A DNA stretch of 64,000 nucleotides from Methylomarinum sp965277025. Lineage in GTDB: Bacteria > Pseudomonadota > Gammaproteobacteria > Methylococcales > Methylomonadaceae. Positions 17,937-27,953 of the stretch are shown in pieces (the stretch's first letter is position 1; every line of letters begins with the position of its first letter). The stretch lies in NCBI GenBank assembly GCA_965277025.1, contig OZ255706.1, forward strand, positions 2,790,001 through 2,854,000. Direction: 5' to 3'. Both the position numbers and the translations under genes were made by a program. The notes below the pieces were generated by a model. The model had not been told where the DNA came from and searched no databases. It saw only the letters and a program-made list of their open reading frames with translations.

Positions 17937-19393
17937 CCCTGCCGCTGTCCGATGTCATCGTGCGACCGATACAGCGCCATGAGCGGGCGCGCCACTGGCT
18001 GCGCCACCCGATCCCTCATCCCGATTGGAGCACCCCGATGCAGAAGATCAATCTGAGCGACCTGGAGATGGCCCAGTTGCGCGAACAGCTGGGCCGCTTA
18101 CCCGAACCCCGCGGTGGACGCCGTCAGCTGCACCCCCTGCCGACGGTGCTGACCATCGCCCTGGCGGCCACCCTGGCCGGCGCCCGGGGCTATCTGGCCA
18201 TCAGTGAGTACGCCGCCCGCCTGACCCAGACGCAGCTCAAGCGCCTGCGGGCCTGTTTCGATCGCAGACAGCAACGCTTCGTGGCCCCTCCGAGCCCACC
18301 TTCCGCCGCGTGCTCCAGCAGGTGGATCCGGTGGCGCTGGAGCAGGCCTTTTCCGCCTGGGTCCAGGCCAGCGCCCCGGCCGACGAACCCCTGGCCATCG
18401 ACGGCAAGACCCTCAAGGGCGCTCGCCGGGGCGATGGCCGCCAGACGCACCTGCTCGCCGCCCTGTTCCCTCGGCAGGGCACCGTCCTGGCACAGCGCGC
18501 GGTCGAGACCAAGAGTAATGAGATCCCGGCCCTGCGGGAGCTGCTCGATCCCCTCTCCATCGAGGGGCGTGTGGTCACCGCCGATGCGCTCCACACCCAA
18601 CGCGAGACCGCCCGCTTCCTGGTCGAGGAAAAGGGCGCGCACTACCTGTTCACGGTCAAGGACAACCAGAAAACCCTGGCCAACGATCTCAAGGCTTTCG
18701 ACCGGGAATCCATTCCCCCCTGAGCACACCACGGTGGACAAGGGACACGGTCGGATCGAGCAGCGCACCCTTCGCACCACCGTTGCGCTCAATGCCTATC
18801 TCGATTTCCCCCATGTGGGCCAGGTCTGCCGGATCGAACGCCAGGTCACCGTGTCCAAGACCGGCAGGACACGCACAGAACAGATCTTCTGCATCACTGA
18901 TCTCACCCCGGAACAGGCCGACCCCGGGCAACTGCTGGCCCTCAACCGGGGGCACTGGAGTATCGAGAACCGCCTCCATTGGGTCCGCGATGTCACGTTC
19001 GATGAGGACCGCTGCCAGGTTCGAAAGGGCCATGGCCCCCAGGTGCTCGCCTGCCTGCGAAACGCCGTCATCGGCCTGCTGCGTCGCCTGATCCGTCAGC
19101 CGCGGCAATCCATCGCCAGCATGATCCGCCATTTTGCGGCCCATCCTGCGCAGCCGCTCGCTGTCTTCCTGCGCTGACACGGCCGGCCCAGGTCGTCATC
19201 GGGGCCGACGGTGATCGGCCAGGCCCCGGTATGGCCAATGACCATGGCGAACTGCCATTCGGCGGCTTTTTGCAGCCCAATCGACCGAATATCCCGCTTC
19301 AAGCCGGGAAACCTCACTACGCCAAGGCCCTGGATCAGGCTGGTTAAGGTGTGGCCGGGGGAGAGGCGATTTAGATGACGTCGTCCTGCAATC
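17937..19393 (+). mobile_element. ISAs1-family element (left end not identified)
   Basis: A GC-rich block sharply different from the AT-rich flanks. The right end resembles an ISAs1 terminus (GATTTAGATGACGTCGTCCT near 19373-19392). A matching left repeat was not found, so the element may be 5'-truncated near 17937. The 190 bp after the transposase contain a leftward open frame of unknown meaning. Confidence 0.65.
18038..19177 (+). pseudogene. ISAs1-family transposase with two opposite frameshifts
   Basis: A transposase of about 379 codons. The front (MQKINLSDLEMAQLREQLGR to RQQRFVAP) is in one frame. The middle (LQQVDPVALEQAF, AIDGKTLKGARRGDG, TADALHTQRETARFLV, YLFTVKDNQ) is in a second. The end (HTTVDKGHGRIEQRTLR, RGHWSIENRLHWVRDVTF) is back in the first. 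The first shift fits one missing C in a C4 run near 18287; the second fits one extra C in the C6 run near 18716. D-D-E candidates are AIDGKT, TADALH and the Glu of SIENRLHW. It is probably inactive unless both runs are sequence errors. Confidence 0.85.
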
Positions 19394-19481
19394 TGTCAGG
19401 AACCTTATTCATTATTTCAAGTCGTTTTGGTATGCTTTAGGCTTTACCCAATTACAGCATTCATTTTGTTTGGCTTGATTA

Positions 19482-19500
19482 GATGGTTTGTAAACCCATC
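19482..19500. promoter_or_regulatory. Imperfect dyad upstream of hvfA-like gene
   Basis: GATGGTTTGTAAACCCATC is an almost perfect palindrome 80 bp before the start codon, with a half-site AAACCATC repeated about 15 bp downstream. It could be an operator. The factor is unknown. Confidence 0.3.
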
Positions 19501-19578
19501 AGATATAAAATAAACCATCAAACCAACTCAAACAAACCTGGTACTGTATTCGTTTATAACAGCAATAGGAAAAACAGC

Positions 19579-19935
19579 ATGAAAAAAACAAAATCTGCCC
19601 TTTTAGCCACACTAGGCACTTCTTTATTATCAGGCTTGTCTGCATCAAACGCACAGGCAACTGAAACAACGCCACAATCTGGTAACCCTTTTACCTTGAC
19701 AGAGCTTTCTTCAGGCTATTTGCAGGTTGCAGAATCCGATGACAAGGGCAGCAGCATGAAAATGAAGGATGGCGCTTGTGGTGAAGGAAAATGCGGCAGC
19801 GCCATGATGAAAACAAATGAAGACAAAACAGTGGAAGGAAAATGCGCTGGCAACAAGCCAATGCCTAAAAAGGATGACAAAGCTATGGAAGGCAAATGCG
19901 GCGAAGGGAAATGTGGCGCATCGATGAAAATGTAA
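19579..19935 (+). CDS. HvfA-type RiPP metallophore precursor (EGKC repeats), orphan
   Basis: A 118-aa secreted peptide precursor. A signal peptide (MKKTKSALLATLGTSLLSGL...NAQA) is followed by the family block NPFTLTELSSGYLQVAES and a low-complexity tail with five cysteines in DGAC and four EGKC units, plus Met/Lys-rich spacers (SMKMKDG, AMMKTN, ASMKM). In the HvfA family the EGKCG cysteines are converted by an MNIO (DUF692) enzyme with a DUF2063 partner into copper-binding groups. Neither partner is in this window: ISAs1 lies upstream and a broken ATPase gene downstream. The start has an AGGA site 10 nt upstream. Copper binding is inferred from the family. Confidence 0.85.
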   Translation: MKKTKSALLATLGTSLLSGLSASNAQATETTPQSGNPFTLTELSSGYLQVAESDDKGSSMKMKDGACGEGKCGSAMMKTNEDKTVEGKCAGNKPMPKKDDKAMEGKCGEGKCGASMKM

Positions 19936-19980
19936 CCGCCCTTCAGACAAGAGAGCATAACCATTTACACATCTTTTTGG

Positions 19981-20010
19981 TTGGTTCCCAAGCTCCCGAT
20001 TGGGAACCAA
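19981..20010 (+). terminator. Terminator-like hairpin after the hvfA-like gene
   Basis: An 11-bp perfect stem TTGGTTCCCAA / TTGGGAACCAA with an 8-nt loop, followed by CTTTCC, so the T run is weak. It also faces the converging yjgR remnant. The rest of 20011-20211 shows no gene. Confidence 0.6.
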
Positions 20011-20211
20011 CTTTCCTGAAGAAAGAGCTTGGATTCCAGAAAAATCAATGACTTGAAGCCCTCGATTTTGACAGCGTATCTGTGTGCTGCACCATTTTTT
20101 AAACTGACCGCCAAGATTGTACAGTTAATTGAGGTTGTTTTTACTTACAACTCATTCAATCTGACATTGAAAAATGGGGGTTGTACGTGCGCCACTGAAA
20201 TCAACGATTCC

Positions 20212-21268
20212 TTAACGTCTTCCACCCAGCAATGAACCTAAAATACCCCGAATAATCTGCCGGCCAATCTGACTGCCGATACTTCTGGCGGCGCTTTTCA
20301 ACATTGCTTCGCCCACTGTTTGGCGGGACCGACTGCGGCCAGCGGTTTTTCGCTTATTATGTTTCTCGCCCTGTTCAGCTAATTCAGCTCGTCGTTCAGC
20401 TTTTTGTTTCAACAGTTCATAAGCAGATTCCCTATCAACTGTCTGCTCGTAACGACCTTTGACAGGCGAGCGTTGCATAATGCTTTTTCTTTCAGCATCA
20501 GTCAACGGCCCGATTTGCGACTCAGGTGGCCGCATCAATACCCTTTCAACCATACTGGGACTGCCATCAGCATTTAATACTGACACCAGCGCCTCACCGG
20601 TTTTCAGCTGTTGAATAACCTGCTCAGTCTCAAGTGCAGGGTTTTCACGAAAGGTTTGTGCAACCGCCTTGATCACTTTTCGATCTTTCGGTGTGTAGGC
20701 TCTCAAGGCATGCTGAATTTTGAGTCCCAGCTGCCCCAATATATCCTCAGGTACATCCAAAGGACTTTGACTGACAAAATAAACACCAACCCCTTTTGAA
20801 CGGATCAATCGGACAATTTGCTCTATCTTATCGACTAATACTCGGGGCGCACGGTCAAATAACAAATGAGCCTCATCGAAAAACAACACCATTTTGGGTT
20901 TTTCTGCATCACCTACTTCGGGTAATGTCTCGAATAATTCTGACAACAGCCAGAGCAAAAAGGCGGCATATAGCCGAGGTGATTGCGACATCAGTTGCGT
21001 TGCATCAAGAACACTGATCACGCCGTTTCCCGAGAAATCCAGTCGCTGCTGATCTTCCAGGTCTATCGCAGGTTCCGCGAAGAAATTTTCCGCACCTTGC
21101 TCCTCCAGCACAGTAAACGACGTTGTATCGCAACGATACTCGCCGATGAAATATTGCCGTATTCGGATTTCAGGGTTTTGGCGTTGTCGCTCATCCAGAC
21201 CAACATGGCGCGCAGGTCTTTTAAATCCAGCAGTAACAGACCTTCATCATCGGCAATTTTAAAGCAGC
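20212..21268 (-). pseudogene. yjgR: YjgR/DUF853 HerA-like ATPase, C-terminal part (split and frameshifted)
   Basis: The rear two-thirds of a HerA-like P-loop ATPase related to E. coli YjgR, here ending in the same GSLLGGRR. It carries FKIADDEGLLLLDLKDLRAM, NISSASIVAIQR, Walker B MVLFFDEAHLLFDRAP, GVGVYFVSQSPLDVPEDI and ALRAYTPKDRKVIKA. One G is missing near 21110 (LLVLEEQG read as LLCWRSK), so the reading frame changes there. The front of the gene is at 33201-33608, on the far side of IS21. The 5-bp duplication GCAGC lies at 21264-21268 and 33201-33205. Rejoining gives GILYSCFKIADDEG in frame. Confidence 0.92.
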
Positions 21269-21383
21269 TGTTAATGGCCAATTAAAATAGACCAAAACTG
21301 GCCAACAAAAATGAGCCACTTTTTCAGACTTTATTTATTGACTGATGTTACGCGCTACGCCGGATAATTGATAAAATTTGAGG

Positions 21384-22393
21384 ATGAACAAAGAGAAATT
21401 AGACCTGTACACAGACTATTTAATCAGCAATACGAGCTATGCGACGGCGACGGGTTTGTCGTCAATGTTAGATGGAGAAGTTAGCCATGATAGTATCACG
21501 CGTTTTTTATCGTCCAGGACGTACACATCAAAAGACCTCTGGCTGGAGGTTAAACGAACAGTCCGGAAGATTGAAGAAGAATCAGGGTGTTTGATTTTTG
21601 ACGATACAATCCAGGAGAAGCAATGGACAGACGAGAATGAAGTCATTTGTTGGCATTATGACCATTGCCAGGGGCGGTCAGTCAAAGGCATCAATCTATT
21701 GAATGCCTTGTATCATACGGGTGATGTTTCGATACCCGTAGCCTTTGAAGTGGTCAAAAAACCGATTCAGTTTTGTGATATCAAAACAAAGCAGGTTAAA
21801 CGAATGGCTACGGTGACCAAAAATGAGCTGATGCGTGCGATGATTCAACAGTGTTTGAACAATCGGCTTCAATTTCGCTATGTGTTGATGGATAGCTGGT
21901 TTACGGCTAAAGAGAATCAGGAGTTTATTGTTGACAAAGACAAACATTTCATTGGGGCTTTAAAGGATAATCGTTTGGTGGCGTTGAGCGTAGACGACAA
22001 GAAACAAGGAAAATTTACCCGTGTCAGTGACATTGCATTAGAGGATAAACAAGCAGTACGCGGCTGGCTAAAAGGCTACCCACATGAAGTCCTGATTGTC
22101 CGGCGAATCTTTACAAACAAAGACGGCAGTACTGCAACCGTTAATCTGGTGTGCAGTGATTTAACATTAACGGGTAAAAAGGTTGCGGCAATCTATCAGA
22201 AACGCTGGAAAGTCGAAGAATTTCATAAATCATTGAAATCCAATGCCGGGTTGGCAAAGTCGCCTACTCGTACCCCAACAACACAAAACAATCATATTTT
22301 TATGGCCATTATGGCGGTCTTTAAACTGGAGTGTCTCAAAATAAAACACCAAACCAATCATTTTGCTTTGAAGGCAAAATTATATATCAAGGC
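21384..22393 (+). pseudogene. ISc transposase, main part (C-terminus at 30742-30787)
   Basis: A DDE transposase of 351 codons when rejoined. The ATG at 21384 (MNKEKLDLYTDYLISNTSYA) is preceded by GAGG. Catalytic candidates are Asp in CLIFDDTIQEK, Asp in YVLMDSWFTAKE, and Glu in KRWKVEEFHKSLK. The frame reaches KAKLYIKA, where ISb cuts it. The missing end (IRQAFAELQQFKTA, then stop) lies 8.3 kb away at 30742-30787, directly after the second copy of the 9-bp duplication TATCAAGGC. This proves the gene was once continuous. Confidence 0.9.
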
Positions 22394-23615
22394 CTCTGTA
22401 CATGACAAAAATTAACTTATGACAAATGAGTCTCATGTATTCCAGTGACAAAAGGTATGGGTTGCAAAAGAGCAATCACTTTTCTAATCATCCTTTTTGA
22501 TTGAGATAAGACATTAAACAACGTTGAGCGGATACAATCTAATCCATATCGAAACAGGCTTTGCGCGAGCCGCTGATGTGTTTTGGTTTTTATTGGTAAC
22601 TCGCAATCATGTTTCCATTCGCCTGCTTTATGTGACCAACAGAAAGCAATAACGGGAAGTACTAACAATTTTTTGATCCGAAGATAACCGACTACACGCG
22701 TTTCCTCAAGTTTGAATCCCCGTCCTTTTAAACCGCCGAAAAGCGTTTCGATTTCCCAACGCAAGCCATAAATTTTAATCGCATCAGGGTTCAAATGCTG
22801 ACAGACGATGATTAATAACTCACCATCACTCAGCCGTAACCCACTGAGATAAATTGAACAATTTCCCAAATAGCGCGCTGTTGAGAGGTGTCGTGTGCTA
22901 CCCGGCTTAAGCCCATAAAACAAACGCTCTACGCGTATTCGCTGGCCTTGGGCATTGGTTGTCCAGGCGTTGTTGCGAATACGGATATAAAAGGGAATCT
23001 CTTGCTCAAACAACCAGCCCATCCATTCGTCTCCAATAAACTCCCGATCAGCCAAAAGACCTTTGATGTGATGTCGGCCAAACTGCGCAATAAAGCGTTT
23101 CATCAGCGCTATACGTTCCTTCGTATTAGAGTTGCCCCGCTTGTTTAAAGGCAACCAATACACAGGAATGGCGGCACCCCGATAAACCACGGCAAGCACC
23201 AGCAGATTAATATTGGTTTTACCCCACTTCCAATTCGTCCTGTCTAACGTCAGATAGTAATCCTGATCAGTGAAACCAAACAGTTTCATGATGAAATGAG
23301 CGACTTCATTGTAATCCAGCCAATGGTCACTGAAAAATCGTTGCATCCGTCGATATCGTGAGGAAATTTTTGCCCGACTGGGAAAGAATACGGCGAGCTG
23401 GGCCAGATTGACCGTGCTAACTGCCATCAAAGCAATTAACATACCCACAAAACAAACGATTCTTGCCTTGTTCCATTGAAAGTGCTCAGTTAATATGGCA
23501 GTTAGCTCGTTGATTTGTAATGTCCCGTTATTCATATTCGCTAAAACAAAATGCGGTATTTAATTACATTTCAACGAGCTACGCCAGCTTTTAATATTTT
23601 TTGTCATGTACAGAG
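22394..23615 (-). mobile_element. ISb copy 2 (IS4 family), full length
   Basis: A 1222-bp element with terminal CTCTGTACATGAC repeats. The left flank TATCAAGGC (22385-22393) has its duplicate not on the right of this copy but on the right of copy 3 (30733-30741). The right flank is a cut IS66. Confidence 0.92.
22417..23535 (-). CDS. IS4-family transposase, ISb copy 2 (intact)
   Basis: A 372-aa transposase starting MNNGTLQINELTAILTEHFQ. The DDE core is Asp in LTLDRTNWKWG, Asp in LLADREFIGDEW, and the IS4 Y-(2)-R-(3)-E-(6)-K signature in YGLRWEIETLFGGLK. All three acidic residues are present and the frame is open, so this is the one ISb copy in the window likely to make an active enzyme. Confidence 0.92.
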   Translation of the reverse strand: MNNGTLQINELTAILTEHFQWNKARIVCFVGMLIALMAVSTVNLAQLAVFFPSRAKISSRYRRMQRFFSDHWLDYNEVAHFIMKLFGFTDQDYYLTLDRTNWKWGKTNINLLVLAVVYRGAAIPVYWLPLNKRGNSNTKERIALMKRFIAQFGRHHIKGLLADREFIGDEWMGWLFEQEIPFYIRIRNNAWTTNAQGQRIRVERLFYGLKPGSTRHLSTARYLGNCSIYLSGLRLSDGELLIIVCQHLNPDAIKIYGLRWEIETLFGGLKGRGFKLEETRVVGYLRIKKLLVLPVIAFCWSHKAGEWKHDCELPIKTKTHQRLAQSLFRYGLDCIRSTLFNVLSQSKRMIRKVIALLQPIPFVTGIHETHLS

Positions 23616-24681
23616 GCTTTCTCTAATAAATCTCGATATCGTCGTCGATAACAGGCCGCTTTTCTTGCTTCAAGTTTCCCCCTGCATCATCGACGACCTG
23701 ATTGATCTTTTTTAACAGGGTTTCCATTTCTTTGGCCCACTGCTGTCCATCCTGCTCCCGGGCACGGGTCAGTTCACGCAGATGATGCGCATTGCACAAG
23801 GCATGAGTGAAGGGGGACTTGTAGTAAGGCTTCCAGTGATCGTGGCATAAAATGCCATGAAAGTCAGGCAGGATGCCAATGACATCCATCGCTTCCTTGC
23901 CCCGTTTTACATGGGGAAAATAATGTGTCCATAAATCATTAGAAGCACAATGCAACCAGTACCTGGCGCCATTGATGTTAATGCCCGTTTCATCGGCATG
24001 TACAACAGAAGCTGCCGCCAGTCTTTGCTTGCAAATCGGCTCAAAGGATGCCAGCTTCTCAAAGGCTGGTTGATTGAAATTAACCAGCGAACCTTCACTG
24101 ATGGGGATCTGTAATTGATCGGAAAAATAATCCTTGATGCGCTGGCAGGGCAATAATTGGTACTGCGAAAGATACACGGCGTGCGCCTTGAGTTGGTCAC
24201 CATATTGCACGGCTTTTGTTACGCCCTCGGGAAAAGGAGCAACAAACCGACGACCTTGTTCATCGATAAGCCTTTGCGCACGATATTCCGTCACAATCCG
24301 TGAAATATCAATATCAAATACCTGCCGGGTTTCAAAGCCATCTGCCGTGTAGCTTCCGGCTGGCAAGGTACGGCGATCAATCTTGATGGAGATAACGTCA
24401 TCGGGATCATCGACTTTAACCAGCGTGGTGCCAATATGCCCTTTCTGTCCACCACCTGGTTTTTTTGATCCAGCCCGTGCTTTCCTTTTACGATCAGGAT
24501 CACTTGATGGCGGCCTGGAACTGTTACTGCTGTTAAGTCCGAGCCGATGCATCAAGAGCGTGACCAGCAACAACAATATCTCCAGCGAAGACCGCAGCGC
24601 CGGAGATAAATCGGCTTCATCTTCAATCAGCTGCCGGGCATTGGTAATGGCAGCCTCTACATCAATGGAATCAATCTTCAA
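23616..24681 (-). pseudogene. IS66 transposase TnpC, C-terminally truncated
   Basis: 352 of the usual roughly 500 residues. The N-terminal coiled coil (SLEILLLLVTLLMHRLG), the SNSSRPPSSDPDRKRKA segment, the zinc-binding region, and part of the DDE core (VHADETGININGARYWLHCAS, ILCHDHWKPYYKS, ALCNAHHLRELTRARE) are present. It ends in a chance stop (PVIDDDIEIY) at the ISb junction. It lacks the C-terminal Glu region, so it is inactive. Confidence 0.85.
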
Positions 24682-24940
24682 TGAAACGGCCTGTGGGTTT
24701 AAGTACAGGACTCTTGTCTCATGGCTTTTGAAATACGAATTTTTGCCTCTGTGTTGCCCGTCATCGTATTTTAGAAATGCACGGCAGCAGGGCTATCGGG
24801 CATTGCTTATAAGGCAACACGCCTCAACTAACGCAGGCTAATACAGTAAACCTCTTGCGCCAGGTGTTGCCGTTAGAAAACCAAAAATAACGCTAAAATC
24901 GTGTCAAGCAGTTTTTTACTTATTTACGCTGAGTAGTTAC
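23616..24940 (-). mobile_element. IS66-family fragment, copy 2
   Basis: This carries the IS66 left end (GTAAC terminal at 24940) and most of tnpC. The other end is lost where ISb copy 2 begins. It is nearly identical to copy 1 where they overlap. It lies inside the cusC-like gene, whose front is missing. Confidence 0.88.
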
Positions 24941-25199
24941 GATATTTCTAAAGCCGTCAGTGATTTCAGACGCTTCAAAAATCAAACCGTGCTTTTCAAA
25001 AGCGGCATTATACCTCAGGCCAGACAAACCGTAGCTTCCATGTTGTCAGGCTATCAGGTGGACAAGGTCGATTTTCTTAACCTGGTGCGCAGCCAGATCA
25101 CTTTATACAACTATGAAATCCAATACTGGAAAGTTTTAACGGAGGCCAATCAAGCATTGGCGCAATTGACCGCCATGATTGGCAAGGAAGGGATTTATA
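24941..25199 (+). pseudogene. CusC/TolC-type outer-membrane efflux protein, C-terminal fragment
   Basis: A frame open from the IS66 edge encodes the last helical hairpin of an outer-membrane factor: KAVSDFRRFKNQTVLFKSG, VDFLNLVRSQITLYNYEIQY, EANQALAQLTAMIGKEGIY. Position just before the CusB- and CusA-like genes, with the typical AMIGKE ending, supports a CusC role. From 25200 the frame runs on into repeat R2 and stops inside cusB, so the natural stop has been replaced. The front two-thirds are missing. Confidence 0.82.
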
Positions 25200-25347
25200 G
25201 AAACGCTGAACAAATCATCCATGATTCGTCAGCGACCACAAAGCGGAAATGCGATTTCCGCTTTGCTCACAAAATCAATGGCTTGTCGCCATCGATTTCG
25301 GCGACGCATCCATGCGCCGCTGGAATCGCGAATAAATCGGTGATTCC
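25200..25347 (+). repeat. Repeat R2 copy 1 (three-hairpin element)
   Basis: About 148 bp with three stem-loops: AAAGCGGAAAT/ATTTCCGCTTT, AATGGC/GCCATC, and GGAATC/GATTCC. About three-quarters identical to the reverse complement of 52918-53067. The hairpins are kept with paired changes. It fills the gap between the cusC remnant and the cusB start. Confidence 0.75.
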
Positions 25348-25960
25348 TCATGAATAAATCGTTAATAATCGGCATCACGATGTTATTGCTTGGGTTTGGT
25401 TTAGGCAGTTGGCTGGACGCTGTTCTCAAGAACGAACCCTATCCTGTTGGGCATAAGAATATGCCATCGGAGTCGCAAGGGAAAACGACAGAACGAAAAA
25501 TTTTGTTTTACCGAAATCCTATGAACCCTACGGTGACCTCACCGGTTCCGGCTAAAGATTCAATGGGCATGGATTATGTGCCTGTCTATGCTGAAGAAAA
25601 GAAACCGAAACAGCGCAAAATTTTGTTTTACCGCAGTCCAATGAACCCATCGGTGACTTCACCGGTTCCCGCCAAGGATGCTATGGGCATGGATTATGTA
25701 CCCGTTTATGCCGATGATGGGCAAACAGGCGATGAACCGGCCGGAATGGTAAAAATCAATGGCACGATTCAACAACAAATAGCGGTTAGAACGGCAAAAG
25801 CGGTCAGGGACACATTATCTCATACAGTTCGCGCCGTTGGCCGGGTGGATTATGATGAAGAAATGCTGGTTCGGTTACATCCGAAGATTGACGGTTGGGT
25901 TGAAAAACTGTTTGTAGATAAAACAGGGCAATGGGTCAAAAAAAATACGGAGCTATTAAG

Positions 25961-27085
25961 TAGAAGTTACGCATTGACAGGCAATGTTAAACTATGGGTT
26001 TAAAAAATCCCAAAGTCAATGCAAGGCAAACCTTGATAAGAGAAATAACACGCCCCTCAACAGCCTGCTGTACATTACCCATGTATATTGGTTTTTTATT
26101 AAGTGAGCCGAAACAAGCTAGTTGTCGACGATTAGGAGAAGTCATGTCAATATCACATGATAGCGTAAATCGATTTCTAAATCGGGAGCATTACACTGGG
26201 CGAGATTTATACAATGAAGCCAGCGCAAGCCTGAATTTAAAGGGCGGAACCTTGAGTGTTGACGATAGTGTTCTTGATAAACCTTATAGCCAATATATGG
26301 CATTTGTCAGTTATTTTTGGTCGGGAAAACATCATAGAGCAGTCAAGGGAATCAATCTTGTCACGTTGTACTACACAGACATTCAAGGAAAACACCAACC
26401 ACTGAATTTCCGGGTGGTCGATAAGGCGGAAGGAAAGACAAAAAATGACTATTTTCAAGACATGCTGACCGAAGTATTAGCTTGGGGACTGGAACCTGGT
26501 TTTGTAACAGGAGATAGCTGGTACAGTTGCGTGGATAATCTTAAATTGATAAGAAATCATCAGACAGGATTATTCTTTGCAGTGGAAGGTAATCGATTAG
26601 TCTCTGTTGAAAAAGGTTCATGGGTTCAAGTCAGGCAATTAGAAATCCCGGAAGACGGCTTAATGGTTTGGCTCAAAAATTTTGGGTATGTGAAATTATT
26701 TCGGACGACCTTGAAAGAACAAGTTCGCCATTACATAAGTTCACTACCTGATGAAGAAAAAACCGCTGTTTTTGACAAGAAAGCATTTACCGAACAACAT
26801 GACAGGCATTGGCAGATTGAGCAATATCATCGGGCAATAAAGCAGGTGTGTAATATTGAGCGGTTCCAGGTTCGCAATAAAAGAGCAATAAATAATCATA
26901 TTTTTTCTGCAATTTGTGGCTTTGTTCAATTACAAAAATTGAGCTTTGCAGACGTGATTAATAATTGCTATAGCGTACAGCGGAATTTATTCAACGATGT
27001 TATGGCTTCGTTTATCGACACCTTTATGCCAAATATGAATCATTTAAACCCAAAATTTCGATCTGTTGTCAATGCGTAACTTCTA
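25961..27085 (+). mobile_element. ISa copy B, intact, inserted in cusB
   Basis: 1125 bp, ends TAGAAGTTACGCATTGACA, with 5-bp duplication TTAAG (25956-25960 and 27086-27090). Clean insertion; precise loss would restore cusB. Confidence 0.94.
25994..27079 (+). CDS. ISa transposase, copy B
   Basis: A 361-aa DDE transposase with one visible residue change from copy A. Asp residues in LSVDDSVLDKP and FVTGDSWYSC and Glu in HWQIEQYH are present. It is full length in an element with whole ends, so potentially active. It lies in the same direction as cusB. Confidence 0.9.
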   Translation: MGLKNPKVNARQTLIREITRPSTACCTLPMYIGFLLSEPKQASCRRLGEVMSISHDSVNRFLNREHYTGRDLYNEASASLNLKGGTLSVDDSVLDKPYSQYMAFVSYFWSGKHHRAVKGINLVTLYYTDIQGKHQPLNFRVVDKAEGKTKNDYFQDMLTEVLAWGLEPGFVTGDSWYSCVDNLKLIRNHQTGLFFAVEGNRLVSVEKGSWVQVRQLEIPEDGLMVWLKNFGYVKLFRTTLKEQVRHYISSLPDEEKTAVFDKKAFTEQHDRHWQIEQYHRAIKQVCNIERFQVRNKRAINNHIFSAICGFVQLQKLSFADVINNCYSVQRNLFNDVMASFIDTFMPNMNHLNPKFRSVVNA

Positions 27086-27953
27086 TTAAGTATTTATTCG
27101 CCGCAATTAGTGACGACACAGCAGGAATATTTATTGGCGCTACAGAACTTGAAAGCACTTGAGAGAAGTCCTTTCTCTGATATTCGGCGTGGTGCTGAAG
27201 AATTAGTGAAAAGCTCGCGGGAAAGATTGCAATTGCTGGATGTACCGATGCATCAAATCAAGGAATTGGAGCGTACTCGTAAAATCAAGAAAAATTTGCA
27301 TATTCATTCACCGGCTAACAGCATTGTGATGAAAATTGGTGCACGGGAAGGGCAGTATGTTACTCCGGCGACCGAACTTTATATGATTGCCGATTTACAT
27401 AAGGTTTGGGTTTATGCCGATATTTATGAATATGAACTGCCTTGGGTGAAAGAAAACGATCCGGTCGGAATGCATTTGGCAGGTGTCCCAGGCAAGGTTT
27501 TTAAAGGCCATGTCGGGTATATCTATCCTTATGCGGAAGCCAAAACACGAACCATCAAAGTACGCATGGTGTTTGATAACCCGGAGTTATTGTTAAAGCC
27601 GGAAATGTTTGCCGAAGTGACGATTTTCGCCAGCAAACAAGTCTATGCGGTGGTAATCCCCGATGAAGCGGTCATTCGTTCAGGAACCAGAACCCAGGTT
27701 TTCGTGGTTCGTGAGTCCGGTAAATTTGAACCTCGTCCTGTTGTGTTAGGGCTTGCTTCCAATGGCTTTGTGGCGATTTTAAAAGGACTTAAAGAGGGGG
27801 AAGAGGTGGTTACCTCTGCCCAATTCCTGATCGATTCGGAATCAAAATTACGCGAAGCCACAGCCAAAATGATGGAACCCAAAAACCATCAAGAGTCGGC
27901 TGACAAGCCCGAATCAATGGATCATGATGCAATGAAACAAGGAGAAATGAAGC

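Noticed and set aside
17960..18037. Upstream extension of the ISAs1 transposase
   Set aside because: The frame is open, but the extra residues are Arg/His-rich and unlike the family. ATG 18038 gives the usual MQKINLSDLE-type start.
19096..19317. Minus-strand frame after the ISAs1 transposase as a gene
   Set aside because: It overlaps the transposase end, has no recognised domain and sits in GC-rich DNA where open frames are common.
25200..25347. CRISPR-like repeat array
   Set aside because: The short repeats are arms of hairpins within one element; there are no regularly spaced direct repeats or spacers.
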